DNA of 64,000 nucleotides from assembly GCF_012102705.1 (NCBI RefSeq), contig NZ_JAAVTA010000001.1:372001-436000 (forward strand), given 5' to 3'. Both the position numbers and the translations under genes were made by a program. The DNA is from Haematospirillum sp. H1815. GTDB lineage: Bacteria > Pseudomonadota > Alphaproteobacteria > Rhodospirillales > Rhodospirillaceae. Position 1 is the stretch's first letter. The number at the start of each line of letters is the position of its first letter. Below the pieces are notes generated by a model that worked only from the letters and a program-made list of their open reading frames with translations, was not told where the DNA came from and did no database searches. This document shows, one piece after another, positions 58,502 through 64,000 of the stretch.

Positions 58502-60052
58502 ATGATCTCGAAGACACTGCATCTCTTTAATTCCCTCGGACGTGAACTGCGCGAATTCACGCCAATTGACCCTGATCATGTGCGCGTCTACTCCTGCGGG
58601 CCAACTGTTTACAACTATGCTCATATTGGCAACCTCAGGGCTTATGTCTTTGTTGATGTCCTGCGCCGCACCTTGGCTTGGAAAGGCTATGACGTAACCC
58701 ATGTCATCAATATTACCGATGTCGGCCACCTGACATCCGATGCCGATGAAGGCGATGACAAGATGGAGGCCGCCGCAACCCGGGACCAGAAGTCTGTATG
58801 GGACATTGCGGCACACTATACCCTTGCCTTCAAAAACGATTTGCAACGCCTTAATATCCTGCCCCCGTCCCTGTGGTCAAAAGCGACAGACCATATCCAG
58901 GAAATGATAGCTTTCGCCAAGGTTCTGGAACGTAATGGCACAACATACATGCTGGAAGACGGCCTGTATTTTGATTCATCAAAAGTTCCGGACTACGGGC
59001 GTTTGGGATTGCTCAATCTAGAGGGACAGGAAGCCGGCAAACGTGTTGCTTATGGTGGTAAAAAGAACCTTTCAGACTTCGCTGTCTGGAGAAAAAGCCC
59101 CACCAACGCAAAACGATTGATGGAATGGCAGTCTCCGTGGGGAACAGGCGCGCCCGGGTGGCATCTGGAATGCTCCGTCATGGCAGCAAAGTATCTGGGA
59201 AAGACATTTGATATTCATACGGGCGGCATTGACCATCGCAGCGTTCATCACTGCAATGAAATTGCCCAGAACCAAGGCTACAGCCGGTGTAGTCACCCAG
59301 GCGCCAACTGGTGGATGCACAATGAATTCCTTGTTCTACGCGCCGAAAGCGGGGACGAGAAGATGTCAAAGTCAAGTGGCAACTTCCTGACACTTCAGAG
59401 CCTTGTTGACCGTGGCATTCATCCGCTTGTTTACAGACTATTTTTGCTGGGTGCGGCATATCGCTCGAGTATCGAGTTTTCGTGGGAAGCTCTTGCCGGA
59501 AGCCGTGCACACCTGCGCCGGATATTACTACGGATAGCACGGATCAAAGAAAACGCGGATAATGAAACCCTGCAACTGGCCAAGGCTGTTACGCATGATG
59601 CATACTTCCAGAGCGGGGGACCGTTTACGTTCCTGATCGAACGACTAACGAATGAGGCTAAAGAAGAGGAACGTAGCTATATCCTTGCTGTGGACCAAGC
59701 ACTCTCCAATGACCTCCACACCCCGGAAGTTCTGGTTATACTGGGAAAAATCCTAGACGATCCAGCCCTGACCCCACAGGCAGTCATTCGCTTGGTTGCG
59801 CTGGTTGATCTTGTTCTTGGAACAAAGCTTCTGGATACTGACCCGGATGCGCTCTCCGTACGCCCACTGTCCGCATCCATAGGCGAAGAGGCAATTACAC
59901 AAAAGATCGCCGAACGTACCGAAGCTCGTGCACTAAGAGATTTTTCGCGTGCAGACCAAATAAGAGGGGAACTTTTGGCTGCCGGCGTTGAGATTAAGGA
60001 CACCACAGAAAGAACCGATTGGGAGTGGAGGATTACGCCTTACGAATCATGA
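58502..60052 (+). CDS. cysS: Cysteinyl-tRNA synthetase
   Basis: A class I synthetase of 516 aa from this start. Motifs: SCGPTVYNYAHIGN with the HIGN site, KMSKSSGNF, and the zinc-site stretch FDIHTGGIDHRSVHHCNEIAQ. The last is the GGIDHxxVHHxNEIAQ version and not the common GGxDLxFPHHENE form. Homologues begin near MISKTLHLFNS, so ATG 58502 is used, although no ribosome-binding site is evident; in-frame ATGs at 58487 and 58376 are alternatives. Last bases overlap the convergent regulator by 6 nt. Confidence 0.92.
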   Translation: MISKTLHLFNSLGRELREFTPIDPDHVRVYSCGPTVYNYAHIGNLRAYVFVDVLRRTLAWKGYDVTHVINITDVGHLTSDADEGDDKMEAAATRDQKSVWDIAAHYTLAFKNDLQRLNILPPSLWSKATDHIQEMIAFAKVLERNGTTYMLEDGLYFDSSKVPDYGRLGLLNLEGQEAGKRVAYGGKKNLSDFAVWRKSPTNAKRLMEWQSPWGTGAPGWHLECSVMAAKYLGKTFDIHTGGIDHRSVHHCNEIAQNQGYSRCSHPGANWWMHNEFLVLRAESGDEKMSKSSGNFLTLQSLVDRGIHPLVYRLFLLGAAYRSSIEFSWEALAGSRAHLRRILLRIARIKENADNETLQLAKAVTHDAYFQSGGPFTFLIERLTNEAKEEERSYILAVDQALSNDLHTPEVLVILGKILDDPALTPQAVIRLVALVDLVLGTKLLDTDPDALSVRPLSASIGEEAITQKIAERTEARALRDFSRADQIRGELLAAGVEIKDTTERTDWEWRITPYES

Positions 60053-61792
60053 GGCGAAAAACTTTTGCGTAGGCTTTACGTTCACCCAGTCTGTGAATGC
60101 TGAACCCGGCATTGGCTTGGCAAACAGGTAGCCTTGGCCGATCTCACAATCAATATCTCGCAGAAAGTTGGCGTGAAACTCACTTTCAATCCCCTCGGCA
60201 ACTGCCTTGAGGCCAAGGCCGTGCGCCATCTTGACGATCGTGCGCGTCATGGCCTGATCATCCGTATTCTGGTCCAGATAACGCACAAAAGATTGGTCTA
60301 CCTTCAAGGTAGTCAATGGAAGCTGGCGTAAGTAGGACAAGGAAGAATACCCCGTACCAAAATCATCTAGGGCAATGGAAATTCCAAGCTCACGGATAGC
60401 ATCAAGAACATTCTTGGCTTGCTCCAGATCATGCAGAAGAGCGGACTCTGTGATTTCAACTTCCAAACCGACAGGATCAAGCCCCGTTTCACCCAGAAAG
60501 CGTTCAACAAGCCCCGGAAGATCAATGCCAGAAAACTGACGGCCGGAAACGTTAACTGCAACGACGATATCATAACCCTTCTTACGCCAAGCCGTGCAGT
60601 CAATCATAGCTTGCTTCAGAACCCACTCCCCTACCGGAACAATTGCGCCTGTTTCTTCCGCAACAGGGATAAACTGCCCCGGAGATACAAACCCCATTTC
60701 GGGATGAATCCAGCGGACCAATGCCTCCATCCCGATGGCAACACCATCACTGAGGCGAAGCTTTGGCTGATAGTAGAGTTGCAACTGATTACGCTCGACA
60801 GCTCTTCTCAGCTCACGTTCGATACCATGGCGTTTTGCTGCCTCTTCTTCCAAGGCAACGCTGAACGGATAGTGATCAACACCATGTCGACGACCTGTAA
60901 TCATTGCAAGCCCTGCACGTTGGACCAAACGGTCAGCCTCAACACCATCGTCAGGGTAAGCACACGTGCCGATGCGGGCATCCAGAACAACCTCTACCCC
61001 ATCGTAGACAAGGGGTTGAGAGAAGTATTCCAGAACCTTGCGAACACAAATATCAATATCACCCCCAGGAACATACACAAAGAAATCAGAACCACCCCAG
61101 TACCCCATCAGTGAATCTTTTGGCATGCGATCGCGCAGTTCCTCTGCGCAGGACCGTAACACCATTTCACCAACGGCAGGCCCCATGACGTCGCTGACAT
61201 TCCCCAGACGTTCAATAGCAACCAGCATGACAAGGCCTTTGCCCTTGCCCTCCATCCGGGCAACATCACGCCGTATGGATGCACGATTCGGAAGACCGGT
61301 AATCAAATCATGGCTGGCCATATGAGCCAGCTCCTGTGTTCTCTCGCTTACGACTTCTTCCAGAAGAGAGGCATGTTCGCGACGCTCATTATAAACCAGC
61401 TTGGTTTCAAGCGTATTCCGAATGCGATGCAGCACCTCGGCCTGATCAAATGGCTTGGACAAAAAGTCCTTTGCCCCCCCAGATAATGCCTTAATCCGGG
61501 TTTCCTCGTCAGTTTGCGCTGTTAAAACAATAATGGGGAGGTACTCTTTTATTTCGCTGGTAATTCGCGCCATGACCTGGTGCCCATCCATGAAGGGCAT
61601 GCGAATATCAAGGAGAACCAGATCCGGTGGTGCTTTTAGAATAGCATCAAGAGCAACAACAGGGTCTGTAAATCCCTCAACAGCCTCGTATCCATCTGCC
61701 TCCAGCATTGCCTGAAGCAGAAGGACGTTCGCCGGCGTATCGTCAACAACGACGATCCGTGCAGACCGGAGCACCTGGTCACTAGCCTTCAT
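60047..61792 (-). CDS. Response regulator with degenerate GGDEF and EAL domains
   Basis: A 581-aa cyclic-di-GMP signalling protein. REC domain with phosphoacceptor D62 in LLDIRMP; GGDEF-type domain about 160-315 whose active-site motif reads GGSDF (233-237); EAL domain from about 322 with MEALVRW, NVSGRQFSG, EITESAL, LDDFGTGYSSL, LKVDQSFV and AEGIES, all catalytic residues present. So it most likely hydrolyses cyclic-di-GMP, with the GGDEF part inactive or regulatory. No partner histidine kinase is seen next to it. Confidence 0.93.
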   Translation of the reverse strand: MKASDQVLRSARIVVVDDTPANVLLLQAMLEADGYEAVEGFTDPVVALDAILKAPPDLVLLDIRMPFMDGHQVMARITSEIKEYLPIIVLTAQTDEETRIKALSGGAKDFLSKPFDQAEVLHRIRNTLETKLVYNERREHASLLEEVVSERTQELAHMASHDLITGLPNRASIRRDVARMEGKGKGLVMLVAIERLGNVSDVMGPAVGEMVLRSCAEELRDRMPKDSLMGYWGGSDFFVYVPGGDIDICVRKVLEYFSQPLVYDGVEVVLDARIGTCAYPDDGVEADRLVQRAGLAMITGRRHGVDHYPFSVALEEEAAKRHGIERELRRAVERNQLQLYYQPKLRLSDGVAIGMEALVRWIHPEMGFVSPGQFIPVAEETGAIVPVGEWVLKQAMIDCTAWRKKGYDIVVAVNVSGRQFSGIDLPGLVERFLGETGLDPVGLEVEITESALLHDLEQAKNVLDAIRELGISIALDDFGTGYSSLSYLRQLPLTTLKVDQSFVRYLDQNTDDQAMTRTIVKMAHGLGLKAVAEGIESEFHANFLRDIDCEIGQGYLFAKPMPGSAFTDWVNVKPTQKFFAS

Positions 61793-61940
61793 GCACAGAA
61801 CCCCCCTAGAAGGGACAAGACGCTACCGGCAGAACTGACTGGTGACAGTCAGATAACAACACCCCCCCAGATATGCAGCAAGCCCGAGCGCTATTGTGCT
61901 ATGCGCTGTCTCCCACTGTCCATAAAAGCCCTGTCAGAGC

Positions 61941-64000
61941 TTACTCCTGTTTCTTGGCGGCAAAAATCTGAGCATCAACAACCGAAAGCGCCGTCATATT
62001 CAACAGACCGCGTACCGTAACCGACGGTGTTACGATATGCGCAGGATGCCCAAGCCCCAACAAGACTGGTCCCAAAGGCAACCCATCCCCCAACACCTTG
62101 ATCATATTAAAGGAAATATTGGCTGCATCAACAGAAGGTGCAATCAGCAGGTTTGCCTGCCCGTTCAGACGACTACCCGGGAATATGCGTTCACGTATGT
62201 TTTCGGACAGAGCAGAATCCGCGTGCATTTCCCCCTCTATCTCCAGATCAGGGGCTGCTTGGTTAACAAGCTCCAATGCCTTGCGCATTTTCAGGGCTGA
62301 AGGGCTGTTGGAAGTCCCGAAATTCGAATGTGACAACAAGGCCACTTTCGGCTCTATACCAAAACGGCGAACCTCATCCGCAGCCATCAGGGTGATGGCG
62401 CAAAGCTCCTCGGCTGTCGGATCATGGTTAACGTTGGTATCCGCAATGAAGAAAGTACCTTTTTCCAGAATAACCGCATTCATGGATGCGCAGACAGCAA
62501 CGCCTTCACGCAACCCCAAAACATCGCGCAAATTGGTCAAATGCTCCACATAACGCCCTGCTGTCCCGCATATCATCGCATCAGCCTCGTTACGCCGCAC
62601 CATCATGGCTGCAAAAATAGTGGAATTTGAACGAACCAACATACGGGCATGTTCAGGGGAAACACCTTTCCGACGCATCAATCTCCAATATGCATCTGAA
62701 AAGTTATGGTAGCGTGGATCCCTGATGATTTCGATAATCTCGATATCCTTGTCCGGGCGCATCCGCAAACCCAGATTGGCGATCTGATCCAGAATGGCTG
62801 AACGACGACCGATCAACAAAGGGCGGGCAACACGTTCATCCAGAGCGGCTTGGGCTGCACGCAGAACACGGTCATCCTCACCTTCTGCATAGACAACACG
62901 GCGACATTCCTGCCGGGCCCGATCCATAACCGGGCGCATTGTCTGGCCGGAACGGAAAACGTACTGCCCAAGATCCTGCCGATAACGCTCCAGATCAGCA
63001 ATGGGGCGCGTTGCAATGCCTGTTTCCATAGCTGCACGTGCAACTGCCGGGGCGATAACCTGTATCAGGCGGGGATCAAACGGCTTTGGAAGAATGTATT
63101 CAGCCCCGAAACCCAGCTTCTCCCCAACATAGGCGCTGGCCACTACATCATGCGTTTCAGAGCGTGCCAGTTCTGCAATGGCTTCCACACAGGCAATTTG
63201 CATGGGCATGTTGACATCTGTTGCCCCAACATCCAGCGCTCCTCTGAAAATAAAAGGGAAGCACAAAACATTATTGACCTGGTTGGGATAATCTGAACGT
63301 CCTGTAGCGATAATGGCATCATCCCTCACCGCTTTTACCTCATCGGGCATGATCTCGGGTGTGGGATTGGCCAGCGCCATGACAATCGGCCGGGGCGCCA
63401 TTCCTGCAACCATATCTTTGGCAAGGACGCCGGGACCGGAAAGCCCAAGGAATACATCAGCGCCTTCCATCGCCTGACCTAACGTGGTTGAACGTGGCAA
63501 ATCAGACCGGGCATAGACCGATTTGTGAGGATTCATATCCTCTACACGATCTTCGTACACCAGACCAAATTTGTCGAACAGCGTAACATTCTCACGCTTT
63601 AACCCCATGCCAACCAAAAGATTGAGACAGGCCAGACCAGCAGCACCGCCGCCAGTTGATACCAGCTTTATGTCTTCAATCTTCTTCCCGACCAAGTGCA
63701 ACCCATTGTGAACGGCAGCACCAACCACAATCGCCGTACCATGCTGATCGTCATGAAAAACGGGAATCCCCATCATGCCGCGCAACCGGGTCTCAACCTC
63801 AAAGCATTCAGGGGCCTTGATATCTTCCAGATTAACAGCACCAAAGGTCGGTTCCAATGCGGCAATAATGCGCACCATATCGTCGGCTGTCTCAGCGTTG
63901 ATCTCTATGTCAAACGCATCGATACCCGCAAATTTCTTGAAAAGGGCTGCCTTGCCCTCCATCACCGGCTTGGCAGCCAAGGGGCCGATTGCCCCTAAGC
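61941..64000 (-). CDS. maeB: NADP-dependent malic enzyme with phosphotransacetylase domain (partial, 5' end beyond window)
   Basis: Oxidative decarboxylation of malate to pyruvate. The frame is open to the right edge, where it reads LGAIGPLAAKPVMEGK, the conserved malic-enzyme N-terminal core. The malic domain continues with FHDDQHGTAIVV and the Rossmann STGGGAAGLACL; the C-terminal 320 residues form a phosphate acetyltransferase-like domain that usually has regulatory not catalytic duty. About 686 of an expected 755-765 residues are in view. Complements complex I and citrate synthase in central metabolism. Confidence 0.95.
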   Translation of the reverse strand, partial: LGAIGPLAAKPVMEGKAALFKKFAGIDAFDIEINAETADDMVRIIAALEPTFGAVNLEDIKAPECFEVETRLRGMMGIPVFHDDQHGTAIVVGAAVHNGLHLVGKKIEDIKLVSTGGGAAGLACLNLLVGMGLKRENVTLFDKFGLVYEDRVEDMNPHKSVYARSDLPRSTTLGQAMEGADVFLGLSGPGVLAKDMVAGMAPRPIVMALANPTPEIMPDEVKAVRDDAIIATGRSDYPNQVNNVLCFPFIFRGALDVGATDVNMPMQIACVEAIAELARSETHDVVASAYVGEKLGFGAEYILPKPFDPRLIQVIAPAVARAAMETGIATRPIADLERYRQDLGQYVFRSGQTMRPVMDRARQECRRVVYAEGEDDRVLRAAQAALDERVARPLLIGRRSAILDQIANLGLRMRPDKDIEIIEIIRDPRYHNFSDAYWRLMRRKGVSPEHARMLVRSNSTIFAAMMVRRNEADAMICGTAGRYVEHLTNLRDVLGLREGVAVCASMNAVILEKGTFFIADTNVNHDPTAEELCAITLMAADEVRRFGIEPKVALLSHSNFGTSNSPSALKMRKALELVNQAAPDLEIEGEMHADSALSENIRERIFPGSRLNGQANLLIAPSVDAANISFNMIKVLGDGLPLGPVLLGLGHPAHIVTPSVTVRGLLNMTALSVVDAQIFAAKKQE

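Overview
This 64 kb window looks like the chromosome of an alphaproteobacterium, most probably of the Rhodospirillales. The evidence is the gene content and order: a nuoA-L complex I operon in alphaproteobacterial order, a folK-rpoZ-rsh cluster, a tpiA-secG-pyrG-kdsA-eno-ftsB chain, a trpGDC-lexA-comEC-gltX-gltA block, a type II citrate synthase, a direct-repeat GAAC-N7-GAAC SOS box in front of lexA, and a rhodoquinone-type rquA gene. I cannot name the genus. Base composition and codon use look even throughout. I see no phage, insertion sequence, CRISPR array, rRNA or plasmid gene, so this is core chromosome with a few lineage-specific insertions.

Layout. 1-10865 (minus): respiratory complex I, nuoA to nuoL, compact and without inserted accessory ORFs; nuoL runs off the left edge. 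10866-11417: a divergent regulatory region. 11418-12862 (plus): a coq10-like quinone-binding protein gene, a probable rhodoquinone biosynthesis gene (rquA) and slyX. 12926-13001 (minus): tRNA-Val(UAC). 13174-15741 (plus): cystathionine beta-synthase and gamma-lyase. 15785-17162 (minus): dapA-smpB. 17413-19398 (plus): soluble lytic transglycosylase. 19412-24245 (minus): folK, rpoZ, rsh, a secreted protein of unknown function and an alpha/beta hydrolase. 24439-25732 (plus): NYN-domain protein and family 5 uracil-DNA glycosylase. 25786-28733 (minus): lon then HU. 28958-34635 (minus): tpiA, secG, pyrG, kdsA, eno, ftsB.

34882-38376 (plus): ppiD and trpE. 38400-42237 (minus): a copper block (copA, a YibQ-like divergent polysaccharide deacetylase, copZ) that separates trpE from trpGDC. 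42440-45719 (plus): trpG, trpD, trpC, lexA. 45735-47957 (minus): comEC. 48086-51700 (plus): gltX, gltA and an orphan periplasmic solute-binding protein. 51747-53327 (minus): prfC. 53410-55517 (plus): a lipoprotein with an extensin/LAS-peptidase-like domain, translationally coupled to a PBP4-type D,D-peptidase. 55514-58251 (minus): ferric iron ABC importer (binding protein and fused permease, no ATPase gene). 58502-60052 (plus): cysteinyl-tRNA synthetase. 60047-61792 (minus): a REC-GGDEF-EAL regulator with a degenerate GGDEF motif. 61941-64000 (minus): malic enzyme fused to a phosphotransacetylase domain, cut by the right edge.

The most interesting point is functional. A probable rhodoquinone biosynthesis gene, overlapping a quinone-binding COQ10 gene, sits head to head with the whole NADH:quinone oxidoreductase operon. 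Rhodoquinone is the low-potential quinone that lets complex I drive fumarate reduction without oxygen, so this locus reads as a quinone-switching and respiration module. The rest is mostly housekeeping. Start codons were chosen from ribosome-binding sites and family conservation, and several differ from the longest open frame.
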